Shown here: in pieces, positions 52,724 to 61,662 of the stretch | How the letters are laid out: every line of letters begins with the position of its first letter | Numbering within the stretch: position 1 is the first letter of the stretch | Origin: Polaribacter sp. Q13 | GTDB lineage: Bacteria > Bacteroidota > Bacteroidia > Flavobacteriales > Flavobacteriaceae | Length of the DNA stretch: 64,000 nucleotides | Direction of reading: 5' to 3' | NCBI RefSeq assembly: GCF_016858305.2 | Contig: NZ_CP074436.1 | Coordinates: 1,446,001 to 1,510,000, forward strand | The notes under the pieces: model-generated | Seen by the model: the letters and a program-made list of their open reading frames with translations, nothing else | What the model was told of the DNA's origin: nothing | Database searches by the model: none | Translations under genes and position numbers: made by a program

Positions 52724-53721
52724 TGGAAAACAGCCAACAAAACATCATTATTTACAATACCCAAGATGGTAAAGCTGCGGTACGTTTATACACTAAAGAC
52801 GGCAATGTTTGGATGAACCAAAGTCAGCTTGCAGCACTTTTTGACACCTCTGTACCAAATATCAGTATGCATATATCTAATATACTGAAAGAAAAAGAAT
52901 TAACACCTAATTCAGTTATTAAGGATTACTTAACAACTGCTTCAGACGGCAAAGAATATAACGTTACTTTTTATGCTTTAGACATGATTTTAGCAATCGG
53001 TTTTAGAGTGAGAAGCAAACGAGGTACACAATTTAGAATTTGGGCAAACCAAAATCTAAAAGAATATATAATTAAGGGATTTGTTATGGACGATGAGCGT
53101 TTAGTAAATCCAGATGGCAGACCCGATTATTTTGATGAATTATTAGCACGTATCAGAAACGTACGTGCATCAGAAAAAAGATTTTATCAAAAAATAAAAG
53201 ACCTATTTGCGTTAAGTAGTGATTATGATACTACAGACAAAGCAACACAAATGTTTTTTGCACAAACACAAAACAAATTACTTTTTGCAGTTACTCATAA
53301 AACAGCAGCAGAATTAATAGTAGCACGTGCGAACCCAAAAGAATTGAATATGGCTTTAACTACTTGGAAAGGAAACCAAGTAAGAAAACAAGATATATTT
53401 ATTGCTAAAAACTATTTAAATGAAGATGAATTAGATTCTTTAAATAGATTGGTGGTTATCTTTTTAGAAACCGCAGAACTTCGTGCCAAAAATAGAATGG
53501 ATATTACCATGAATTTTTGGAAAGAAAATGTAGACCGTGTATTAGAATTTAATGATAAAGAAGTTTTAAAAGGTTTAGGTACAGTTTCTCATAAACAAAT
53601 GGAAGGTATAGTAAAAGAGATGTACACAAAGTTTGATACACAAAGAAAGCTGGATGAAGCTAAAAAAGAAGATGCCTTAGAATTAGAGGAAATAGAAAAA
53701 TTATTGAAAAATAAAAAATAA
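52723..53721 (+). CDS. RhuM family protein
   Basis: A 332-residue RhuM protein. The N-terminal domain VRLYTKDGNVWMNQSQLAALFD with VPNISMHI, then VTFYALDMILAIGFRVRSKRGTQFR and IWANQNLKEYIIKGF, is diagnostic. RhuM genes are frequent inside restriction-type islands; the function is undetermined. Its start overlaps the methyltransferase stop, and it is 1 bp from the helicase gene, so it belongs to the same operon. Confidence 0.9.
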   Translation: MENSQQNIIIYNTQDGKAAVRLYTKDGNVWMNQSQLAALFDTSVPNISMHISNILKEKELTPNSVIKDYLTTASDGKEYNVTFYALDMILAIGFRVRSKRGTQFRIWANQNLKEYIIKGFVMDDERLVNPDGRPDYFDELLARIRNVRASEKRFYQKIKDLFALSSDYDTTDKATQMFFAQTQNKLLFAVTHKTAAELIVARANPKELNMALTTWKGNQVRKQDIFIAKNYLNEDELDSLNRLVVIFLETAELRAKNRMDITMNFWKENVDRVLEFNDKEVLKGLGTVSHKQMEGIVKEMYTKFDTQRKLDEAKKEDALELEEIEKLLKNKK

Positions 53722-53722
53722 A

Positions 53723-55666
53723 ATGCCAAATTTAGTAAACGTAACATACCACCAAACAGGTAATAGTAAAAGTACCAATGCATACGGAATGCGAGAAATG
53801 CAAGAACGTGCTTTCGAGTATCGAGATGCGCAGTATATGTTGCTAAAATCGCCACCTGCATCAGGTAAATCAAGAGCTTTAATGTTTTTGGGTTTAGATA
53901 AGTTAATTAATCAAGGCATTAAAAAAGTAATTGTTGCTGTGCCAGAGCGTTCTATTGGTAGCTCGTTTGCTACAACAGATTTAAAAACCTATGGTTTTTT
54001 CTCAAATTGGTCGCCAAAAGACGAGTTTAATTTATGTACTCCGGGTAGCGATGGCAGTAAAAGTAAAGTAACTGCTTTTCATAATTTTATGAATAATGAC
54101 GAGCAGATTTTAATATGTACACACGCTACATTGCGCTTTGCTTGTGAAGGGTTAGGTGAAACTAAGTTTAATAATACCTTATTGGCAATAGATGAATTTC
54201 ATCATGTTTCTGTTTCCGCAGATAATAAGTTAGGTGAGATTTTAAAAAGCATCATCAATAAATCTACGGCACACATTGTTGCCATGACTGGTTCTTACTT
54301 TAGAGGAGATTCTGTACCAATTTTAATGCCCGAAGATGAAGCTAAATTCACCAAGGTCACTTACAATTATTACGAACAATTAAATGGTTATAATTATCTA
54401 AAAACATTAGGTATTGGGTATCATTTTTATCAAGGTAAATATACTTCTGCTATTATGGAAGTATTAGACACAGATAAAAAAACAATACTACACATACCAA
54501 ATGTAAACTCGGGTGAATCTACCAAAGACAAAGAAAACGAAGTTAATTTTATAATTGATGCTATTGGCGATGTTGTAAAACAAGATACAGAAACAGGTGT
54601 TATTTTTGTAAAAAGAAAGTCTGATGGTAAAATATTAAAAATTGCAGATTTAGTAGATGATACTTCAAAAGAAAGAGAGAAAATACAAAACTACTTACGT
54701 GTAAGTGATGCTTTAGATGATATAGACATTATTATAGCTTTAGGAATGGCAAAAGAAGGTTTTGATTGGCCATATTGCGAACATGCGCTTACTGTAGGTT
54801 ATAGAGGTTCTCTAACAGAAGTAATTCAAATTATTGGTAGAGCAACAAGAGATAGTAATAATAAAACACACGCACAGTTTACCAATCTAATAGCACAACC
54901 AGATGCACAAGATGATGAAGTAAAGCTTTCTGTAAACAATATGTTAAAGGCTATTACAGCTTCTTTATTAATGGAGCAGGTTTTAGCGCCAAATTGGACA
55001 TTTAAAACCAAACATGCAGATGATGATACAAAGGCTAAACCTGGAGAAATAAAAATTAGAGGTTTAAAAGAACCTTCTTCACAACGTGTAAAAGATATTA
55101 TTGAAGCAGATTTAACCGATTTAAAAGCAGATATATTTCAAGATAAGGAAATGCTAAAGGCAATGCCAGATGAATCTTTAGACCCTAAGGTAATAAATAA
55201 GTCATTAATACCAAAGGTGATAAGGATGAAGTATCCAGACCTTACTGATGATCAAGTAGAAGAAGTTCGTCAGCATGTGGTGGCAGATTCAGTCATTAAA
55301 AACGGAACGATTAAAGAAGTAGCAGATAAAAGATTTATAAGAATGGCAGGTTCATTTGTAGATATAGATGATCTTAATATTGATTTAATAGATAGTGTAA
55401 ATCCGTTTCAAGAAGCATTTGAAGTATTGTCTAAATCTGTATCCTCTAAAGTTTTAAAAATAATACAAGACACTATTGAGGCTACTCGTATAAAAATGGA
55501 TTTTGAAGAGGCAAAAATATTATGGCCCAAAATACAAGAGTTTGTAAAAACGCATAATCGTCAGCCAAATATAAATTCTGTAATAGGTTCAGAAAAAAGA
55601 ATGGCAGAATGTATTATTTATTTAAAAGCAGAAAAACAAAAAAGAGCAGCACAAAACAATGGATAA
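53723..55666 (+). CDS. DEAD/DEAH-box helicase of the defence module
   Basis: A 647-residue SF2 helicase. Walker A-like PPASGKSRAL near residue 42, DEFHHV (motif II) near 155, MTGSYFRGD (motif III), and in the second lobe GMAKEGFDWPYCEHALTVGYRGSLTEVIQIIGRATRD (motifs V and VI, near 350). The type is that of restriction-complex helicases. It is overlapped by 8 bp by the GIY-YIG gene, consistent with one operon with the methyltransferase. Confidence 0.88.
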   Translation: MPNLVNVTYHQTGNSKSTNAYGMREMQERAFEYRDAQYMLLKSPPASGKSRALMFLGLDKLINQGIKKVIVAVPERSIGSSFATTDLKTYGFFSNWSPKDEFNLCTPGSDGSKSKVTAFHNFMNNDEQILICTHATLRFACEGLGETKFNNTLLAIDEFHHVSVSADNKLGEILKSIINKSTAHIVAMTGSYFRGDSVPILMPEDEAKFTKVTYNYYEQLNGYNYLKTLGIGYHFYQGKYTSAIMEVLDTDKKTILHIPNVNSGESTKDKENEVNFIIDAIGDVVKQDTETGVIFVKRKSDGKILKIADLVDDTSKEREKIQNYLRVSDALDDIDIIIALGMAKEGFDWPYCEHALTVGYRGSLTEVIQIIGRATRDSNNKTHAQFTNLIAQPDAQDDEVKLSVNNMLKAITASLLMEQVLAPNWTFKTKHADDDTKAKPGEIKIRGLKEPSSQRVKDIIEADLTDLKADIFQDKEMLKAMPDESLDPKVINKSLIPKVIRMKYPDLTDDQVEEVRQHVVADSVIKNGTIKEVADKRFIRMAGSFVDIDDLNIDLIDSVNPFQEAFEVLSKSVSSKVLKIIQDTIEATRIKMDFEEAKILWPKIQEFVKTHNRQPNINSVIGSEKRMAECIIYLKAEKQKRAAQNNG

Positions 55667-56855
55667 GGAAAGTATTTTAGACGAAATATTTGGAGACGAT
55701 CCGTTAGGTTTATTGGTTGTAAAACCTGTAAGAACTGCGGTTCGTACTTCTGATGAAAGATTAGCGGCTTCTTTTGATGCAATAAATGATTTTTTTGATA
55801 AAAACAAAAGAGAGCCAAAACCAGACATAACGAATATTTCTGAGTATCAATTGTATTCAACCTTAAAAGGCTTGAGGGAAAATAGAGAGAAAAGTTTAGC
55901 TTTAGAACCACAAGATAAATACGACTTATTACCTACTAAACAAAAAGAAATTAACTCTATTGATGATATTTTTAATGATGATTCTTTAGATATTTTTAGT
56001 GATGATGCCGAAGGTTTATTTGATTTTAAACACACACCAAAAGATTTTAAAAGAGCAGAAGCAGAATCTATAGGTAAAAGAGTTGCGTGTAAATATTTTG
56101 ATAAATATGAACATTTATTAAAAGAAGTGCAAAGAGATTTAAGTTTAGGGAAACGTAAATTAGTCGATTTTAAAGAAGCTAATTTAAGAGTAGGAGGATA
56201 TTATGTGCATAATGGTGTTTTATTCTTTTTAGAAAGTATTGATTATACTCGAAAAGAACATTACAAAGAAGATGGAACAAGGGTTAGAGAAGATGGAAGA
56301 ACGAGGTGCATTTTTGAAAATGGTACTGAATCTAATATTTTAAAACGTTCTGTAGAAAAAAACTTATACGCTAACGGAAGCGTTGTTACTGAAAATATGG
56401 ATAGTATTTCAGAAGAGTTTATAGAAAAATTTAGCGATATTACAGAAAAGGATAAAGAAGCTGGTTATATTTATGTCTTAAAATCTGAAAGCAAAAAAGA
56501 AGAAATAACAACTATTGAGAATTTATATAAAATTGGTTATTCAACAACACCAGTTGAACAAAGGATTAAAAATGCTGAAAATGAAGTAACATATTTAATG
56601 GCTTCTGTTTCAATAGAATCATCTTGGAAATGCTATAATATGAATGCTCAAAAATTTGAAAAACTTATCCATAATTTTTTTGGTAGTTCTTGTTTAGAGG
56701 TTGATGTATTTGATAAAAAAGGGAAAAGACATACACCTCGTGAATGGTTTGTAGTGCCTTTAGAAGCAATAGAACAAGTAATTGCATTAATTATTACAGA
56801 AAAGATAATGGATTATAAGTATGATGCTGTTAATATGATAGTTGTAAGAAAATAA
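55659..56855 (+). CDS. GIY-YIG nuclease family protein
   Basis: A 398-residue protein. The N-terminal 200 residues are acidic and unassigned. A C-terminal GIY-YIG nuclease domain of the T5orf172/MUG113 type begins near residue 267: GYIYVLKSES, LYKIGYSTTPVEQRI (catalytic Arg) and EKLIHNFFG (metal-binding Glu), ending REWFVVPLEAI. Probably the cleaving subunit of the methyltransferase/helicase module. Confidence 0.87.
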   Translation: MDKESILDEIFGDDPLGLLVVKPVRTAVRTSDERLAASFDAINDFFDKNKREPKPDITNISEYQLYSTLKGLRENREKSLALEPQDKYDLLPTKQKEINSIDDIFNDDSLDIFSDDAEGLFDFKHTPKDFKRAEAESIGKRVACKYFDKYEHLLKEVQRDLSLGKRKLVDFKEANLRVGGYYVHNGVLFFLESIDYTRKEHYKEDGTRVREDGRTRCIFENGTESNILKRSVEKNLYANGSVVTENMDSISEEFIEKFSDITEKDKEAGYIYVLKSESKKEEITTIENLYKIGYSTTPVEQRIKNAENEVTYLMASVSIESSWKCYNMNAQKFEKLIHNFFGSSCLEVDVFDKKGKRHTPREWFVVPLEAIEQVIALIITEKIMDYKYDAVNMIVVRK

Positions 56856-56865
56856 ATATTATAAG

Positions 56866-57969
56866 ATGATAAAGAAAATAAAAACATATAAAGTATTTAT
56901 AACTATAATATCTATAATTACTGCTCTTATTATATCATTTTTAACTTTAGATGCGATTTATGAAACAGATAATTGGAAATGGTTTAGCATTGATTTTAAT
57001 GGGAAAGATAAAATTATATCTGCTTATGGTTCATTAATAGGGGGTGTTTTAGCTTTTTTATCAATTTTGTTTGTTGTTTATCAAGTGTTAGAGCAAAAAG
57101 AACAAATACAACTAGAAAAAGAGGCTATAGAGAAAGAAAAAATAGAAGAAAAAAAAGATTTATTAAAGTTAATTAGTAGTTTTTTAGGTTCGATTATAGG
57201 TGATATTAAAGGTCAAGGTCAAGAGTTAAAAACGTTTTACGAAAATGAGTTAAAGAACCCTACTTTGTCAAACACAACTTATTTTACTGTAAGTAATAAT
57301 TTCAATAGGATAATAGAAATGGATTATATGGCTGTTTATAAATCATTTCGTCATTTCCTGAATAAAGAAAATGATTGGGAAAATAAATTCCTCGATTTTT
57401 ATAAAAATTTGGATTTTTATTTTAAAATGACACCGCATTTAAGAGATAATTATACTTCTCAAATGGGTAAAAAGGTTAAATTAAAATATAAGATACAAAA
57501 ATATACTCAATCTGCTTTAGAAGACCTTCATACGATAAGGAATAAATATATTACTACATACCACCCTATGTCTTCTTATAATCTTATCGATTCTCCTTAT
57601 TTTAAAGCATTAGATGGTTTCTGGTTGGATTATAGAAATTACATTAAGGACATAAATAACAGTATAAATAATAAGGCAATTGATTCGGATTTAACAGTTT
57701 TGAAAATAACTTATTTTCAGCCTTTATTTGATGAATTGTTGTCTCTTCAAAAAGAAAAAGTTACCTATGAGTTCGATGAAATAGTTAAGCTTACGGAGGA
57801 TATAGGTAGGGTGATTATTAAAATTGGACAATTAGAGGTTTTTGCTCAAAACTATGGTAAAGATGTAAGAAAAAATTGTGATTCTTATTATATGCCAGAT
57901 AGTAAAAACTTAAAAAGTATTATAGAATTTAAAGAGTTAATAGATGTTACTCTTAAAAAAAAACTTTAA
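56866..57969 (+). CDS. Membrane-anchored coiled-coil protein, putative abortive-infection type
   Basis: A 367-residue protein with two N-terminal transmembrane segments (about residues 8-28 and 54-75, the latter with SLIGGVLAFLSILFVVYQV), then a Glu/Lys-rich coiled coil (residues 80-105) and a helical domain. The pattern of two TM, GG and coiled coil is similar to the cassette protein at 18418 (putAbiC-like), so an Abi-type defence role is possible. It starts 10 bp after the nuclease gene stop. Confidence 0.6.
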   Translation: MIKKIKTYKVFITIISIITALIISFLTLDAIYETDNWKWFSIDFNGKDKIISAYGSLIGGVLAFLSILFVVYQVLEQKEQIQLEKEAIEKEKIEEKKDLLKLISSFLGSIIGDIKGQGQELKTFYENELKNPTLSNTTYFTVSNNFNRIIEMDYMAVYKSFRHFLNKENDWENKFLDFYKNLDFYFKMTPHLRDNYTSQMGKKVKLKYKIQKYTQSALEDLHTIRNKYITTYHPMSSYNLIDSPYFKALDGFWLDYRNYIKDINNSINNKAIDSDLTVLKITYFQPLFDELLSLQKEKVTYEFDEIVKLTEDIGRVIIKIGQLEVFAQNYGKDVRKNCDSYYMPDSKNLKSIIEFKELIDVTLKKKL

Positions 57970-57971
57970 TT

Positions 57972-58505
57972 ATGGATGATACTAAATTAAAACACCAATT
58001 AAATAGAGCTTATGAACTTCGAGATTTTGAAATAAGTCACTATTGGAAAAGAGCACAATACTTTTGGGGTTTTCTTGCAGTAATTTATGCTGGTTTTTTT
58101 GCAACATTAATAGCTTTTAGTAAAGAGAATAATTTTGCAATTGAGTATGTTTTAATAGTATGTACAATTGGTTGTATATTCTCTTATGCTTGGTATCTTG
58201 TAAATAGAGGCAGTAAAAGGTGGCAGGAACATTGGGAAAATGTAATAAAAAAATTAGAAGACAGTCTTAATTTATCTTTATATAATATTCATCCAGAAGT
58301 TGAAAGTGAATTTTTCAATGCAGGTAATTTTTCGGTATCAAGAATAAATATAACAGTTAGTTTTTTTGTGTTTTTATCTTGGATTAGTCTATGGTTATTT
58401 TCTGCAATTAAATATGCTAAATCTAATTTTACACTTTATGCACTTGCATTCATATCTTTTGTGTGTTTGTTTTTAGTGTACCATTTAGGTAAAGGGAAAA
58501 AATAA
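57972..58505 (+). CDS. Four-TM membrane protein (RipA-like)
   Basis: A 177-residue protein. It begins LKHQLNRAYELRDFEISHYWKRA, followed by four transmembrane helices, with WYLVNRGSKRWQEHWE after helix 2. This matches the RipA-family octameric membrane protein pattern as I know it, but family identity is tentative. It follows the coiled-coil membrane protein by 2 bp, so they are probably a pair. Confidence 0.55.
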   Translation: MDDTKLKHQLNRAYELRDFEISHYWKRAQYFWGFLAVIYAGFFATLIAFSKENNFAIEYVLIVCTIGCIFSYAWYLVNRGSKRWQEHWENVIKKLEDSLNLSLYNIHPEVESEFFNAGNFSVSRINITVSFFVFLSWISLWLFSAIKYAKSNFTLYALAFISFVCLFLVYHLGKGKK

Positions 58506-58583
58506 TACTATTTACCAAGGTTAAAACATCTGTTTTTTGAATTAACTATGTAATGATTTTGAAAAACAAATAAAATATTAACT

Positions 58584-59489
58584 ATGCATTTATATAACTT
58601 AAAATCAAAAGAAACAATTAGTATTTTAAAAGAGAAGCCATTTAAATTAGAAAGAGAAATACAATCACTTTTTGAAAGTAATTTAAATGAGTTAATGGAT
58701 TTGCAATTAGTGAAATCTGAGTTCTCTATCAAAAACAAACGCATAGATACTTTAGCGTATGATAAACAATCCAATGCATTTATAATTATAGAATATAAAC
58801 GAAGTAAAAATATTAGTGTAGTAGATCAGGGATTTACATATTTAAGTTTAATGCTTGAAAATAAAGCAGATTTTATTGTTGAATATAACGAAACATTAAA
58901 ACAAAATTTAAAGCGTACAGATGTAGATTGGAGTCAAACAAGGGTAGTATTTGTATCTACAAGTTTTACAGAAAACCAAAGAACAGCAACAAATTTCAAA
59001 GATATAGCTATTGAATTATGGGAAGTAAAACGTTATGAAAATAATTTAATAAGTGTAAATCAAATAAAGAAAAGTAAATCTGCAGAAAGTATAAAACCGA
59101 TAACATCAAGCAATACACAATTAGAAGCAGTTACAAAAGAGATAAAAGTATATACAGAAGAATTTCATTTAGATAGTTATCCAGATAAAGTTAAAGAGCT
59201 CTACGAAACTTACAAAGAAGCTATTTTAAACTTAGCTGATAATATAGAGTTAGACCCTAAAAAATTATATATAGCATTTAAAAAGGATAAAAATATAGCT
59301 GATATTGTAACACTAAAAAAAGGAATAAAACTATTCATTAATTTACCTAAAGGCAAACTTGAAGACCCTAAAAACATAATGCGTGATGTATCAAATACAG
59401 GTCATTGGGGAAATGGAGATTATGAATTGGTAATAACAAATAATGATAATTTAGAGTATATTCTATACTTAATAAAACAAGCCATTTAG
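58584..59489 (+). CDS. PD-(D/E)XK nuclease-like DUF5655 protein
   Basis: A 301-residue protein. The N-terminal half has a nuclease-like core: RIDTLAYD (Asp) and IIIEYKR (Glu-x-Lys), the PD-(D/E)XK signature. The C-terminal half has the DUF5655 pattern: LYIAFKKDKNIADIVTLKKGIKLFINL and DVSNTGHWGNGDYELVI. Such proteins occur in defence islands, though the target is unknown. It is 78 bp after the four-TM gene. Confidence 0.78.
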   Translation: MHLYNLKSKETISILKEKPFKLEREIQSLFESNLNELMDLQLVKSEFSIKNKRIDTLAYDKQSNAFIIIEYKRSKNISVVDQGFTYLSLMLENKADFIVEYNETLKQNLKRTDVDWSQTRVVFVSTSFTENQRTATNFKDIAIELWEVKRYENNLISVNQIKKSKSAESIKPITSSNTQLEAVTKEIKVYTEEFHLDSYPDKVKELYETYKEAILNLADNIELDPKKLYIAFKKDKNIADIVTLKKGIKLFINLPKGKLEDPKNIMRDVSNTGHWGNGDYELVITNNDNLEYILYLIKQAI

Positions 59490-59496
59490 ATTAATT

Positions 59497-59943
59497 ATGG
59501 CTAAAGAAACACCTATTATAAATATTTTTACATATGGTTTACCATATAAATTAGCAAATCAAATTTATAAAGAATATGAATCTCGCTTAAGGGAAGCTGT
59601 TTTTATTATTACAGAATCAAAAAGATATGAAATATTAAAGGACTCTATGAAAACTGTAGAGTTATTATTGGCACTATCTATTTTTGATAAAAGAGTAATT
59701 TCTAATCTTCAAGCTGGTGTTAAATTTTATAGCACAGTTAGTTCTTATTCAGAATCAGAAACAATCCAAATAGGTGCTTATAAATTAACAGGTGATGAAA
59801 AAAACAAATTATTAGGTGTAATAATCAACTATAATAATATCCTTGATAATTACGGTTTGTCTAATGGTTTAACTAATTATTCAGTCACTAAAGATTTTTT
59901 ATTGTATTTAGTAAATCTGAAAAAAGCGGAGTATTATGGTTAA
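59497..59943 (+). CDS. Hypothetical protein upstream of nuclease-like gene
   Basis: A 148-residue soluble, mostly helical protein (GLPYKLANQIYKEYESRLREA at the start, SMKTVELLLALSIFDKRVI in the middle). No family recognised. It lies 7 bp after the DUF5655 gene and overlaps the next gene by 8 bp, so it is part of the same operon. Confidence 0.6.
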   Translation: MAKETPIINIFTYGLPYKLANQIYKEYESRLREAVFIITESKRYEILKDSMKTVELLLALSIFDKRVISNLQAGVKFYSTVSSYSESETIQIGAYKLTGDEKNKLLGVIINYNNILDNYGLSNGLTNYSVTKDFLLYLVNLKKAEYYG

Positions 59944-60408
59944 AAATAAAGAAGAGGATAATACTGAAAAAAATAAAGTAATAAAGAAACGGTCACCTTT
60001 TAAAGAAGCTCATTTACTCGAAAAAGAAATAGTAACTTATATTAATAAATTTAAATCAACAGTTCATACTCAAGCTAAACGTATGAGTGATTACTTTGAA
60101 ATGAGTTGTTTTAATTATATTGTAAAATACTATGAAAGAAATGGGTATAAAGTAACTATAGCAAATCTTCAAGCAAAAAAAAGGTATCGTTACAAATGTT
60201 CTACTTCTGGTATTCAATCAAATTATTCATTTTTTAAAGTATCTAAAATTGTAAATGATATAGAGTATGAATTTGAAATACAACACAATTTAGCCGTTCA
60301 ATCTTCACAGGATGAAGAGTTGTTTACAAATCCTGATATAGTTGTTATAGAATCAAATAGTTGTAAATATTCCACAGAATACTACGATACAAAAAGGACA
60401 TTTTCTTA
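59936..60408 (+). pseudogene. Truncated nuclease-like protein cut by IS3 copy 3
   Basis: About 157 codons are visible up to the IS edge (FSYG at 60408); after that the frame reads into IS DNA. The region YEFEIQHNLAVQSSQDEELFTNPDIVVIES has the form of a PD-(D/E)XK core with the Asp in PDIVV, but the expected Glu-x-Lys strand would come after the cut. No continuation appears on the other side of the IS, so it is a fragment. Confidence 0.6.
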
Positions 60409-60439
60409 TGGAGTAGCTAATAAATTTGTGACTATTTTC

Positions 60440-61273
60440 TTAAGCTACTTTTTTAATAATTCCTCTCAATTTTATTTCCATTTCTAGCGGTGAGAGATAT
60501 CCTAAACTAGAATGTAATCTTTGGGTATTATACCAATAAATATAGTCTTCTATAGAGTCATATAGTTGATTGTAGGACGTAAATTTAAATCGATATAACC
60601 ATTCGTACTTTATTGTCTTAAAGAAGCTTTCAGCTACCGCATTGTCCCAACAATTACCTTTTCTACTCATACTTTGGGTTATTTTAAGATTAAAATCACA
60701 AATGTTGGTTATTTTGTTTGACGCATATTGTACACCTCTATCCGAATGAAAAATTAGACTATTACTAATATTTCTTGTTTTACGAGCATCAATCCAAGCT
60801 TTCATTACCGTATTTTGAGTCGTCATATCTTCACTTAAAGACCATCCAACAACCTTTCTATCTGCAAGATCTATGATGGTTGTTAAATAATTCCAATCAT
60901 CATTAACTCGAATATAAGTAATATCAGACACCCATTTTTCTCCTAATTTAAGACTAGAGAACTCTCTATTTAACATGTTTTCTGCAATTAAATATTGGTG
61001 ATTAGAATCTGTTGTAATTACAAATTTTCTTTTTAAAACACTCCTTAAGCCCATTTCTTTCATTAGTAGTCCGATATAAGAGCGAGAATAAATTAAGCCT
61101 TCTCGTTCTAACTTTTTTTGAATCCTACAACTACCATATATTTCTTTACTTTCTTTAAAAATAATTTTAATCCTTTCTTTTAAATGTATTTTAGGTGTTT
61201 TTAAAAATATAACATCTTTGTTTTTAAACCAATGATAATAAGCATTTTTACTAAGCTTCATAGATTTACACAT
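60440..61273 (-). CDS. IS3 family transposase OrfB (copy 3)
   Basis: Identical protein to copies 1 and 2, with an intact DDE catalytic core. Confidence 0.93.
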   Translation of the reverse strand: MCKSMKLSKNAYYHWFKNKDVIFLKTPKIHLKERIKIIFKESKEIYGSCRIQKKLEREGLIYSRSYIGLLMKEMGLRSVLKRKFVITTDSNHQYLIAENMLNREFSSLKLGEKWVSDITYIRVNDDWNYLTTIIDLADRKVVGWSLSEDMTTQNTVMKAWIDARKTRNISNSLIFHSDRGVQYASNKITNICDFNLKITQSMSRKGNCWDNAVAESFFKTIKYEWLYRFKFTSYNQLYDSIEDYIYWYNTQRLHSSLGYLSPLEMEIKLRGIIKKVA

Positions 61274-61320
61274 CTTCTCAACTGGATATATATCAATGTT
61301 TTCTAAAATGAATTGATACC

Positions 61321-61602
61321 TTATAGGTCGCTCTTGGAGAAGATGCTCACCGCCTTTTTTAAGATGTCACGCTCCATGGTTACATTCTTTAACTCTTTCT
61401 TTAGAGCCTTGAGTTCTTGAGCTTCAATAGATAACTCCTTTTTTTTTGAGAAATCACCCGATTGTAACTTGTATTCGCGTTTCCAACGCCCAACCATACT
61501 CAAGCTTAAACCATAATCCTCACTAACTTGTTTTGTCTTAATGCCCGAATTTAACAGTTCTACAATCATAACTTTAAATTCATTGTCATACTTTTTTACC
61601 AT
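61321..61602 (-). CDS. IS3 family transposase OrfA (copy 3)
   Basis: Identical protein to copies 1 and 2; HTH and coiled coil intact. Confidence 0.92.
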   Translation of the reverse strand: MVKKYDNEFKVMIVELLNSGIKTKQVSEDYGLSLSMVGRWKREYKLQSGDFSKKKELSIEAQELKALKKELKNVTMERDILKKAVSIFSKSDL

Positions 61603-61662
61603 AAGTCAAATATAAAATTTATAACCTCATAAAAATCGTCACATCAAATGTAGACACTCCAT

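Larger units (their letters stand above)
60409..61661 (-). mobile_element. IS3-family insertion sequence, copy 3
   Basis: 1253 bp, same orientation as copy 1. The flanks TTA and TGG do not match, so there is no target duplication. It joins two different truncated genes (nuclease-like and reverse transcriptase), pointing to an IS-linked deletion or inversion here. Confidence 0.93.
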
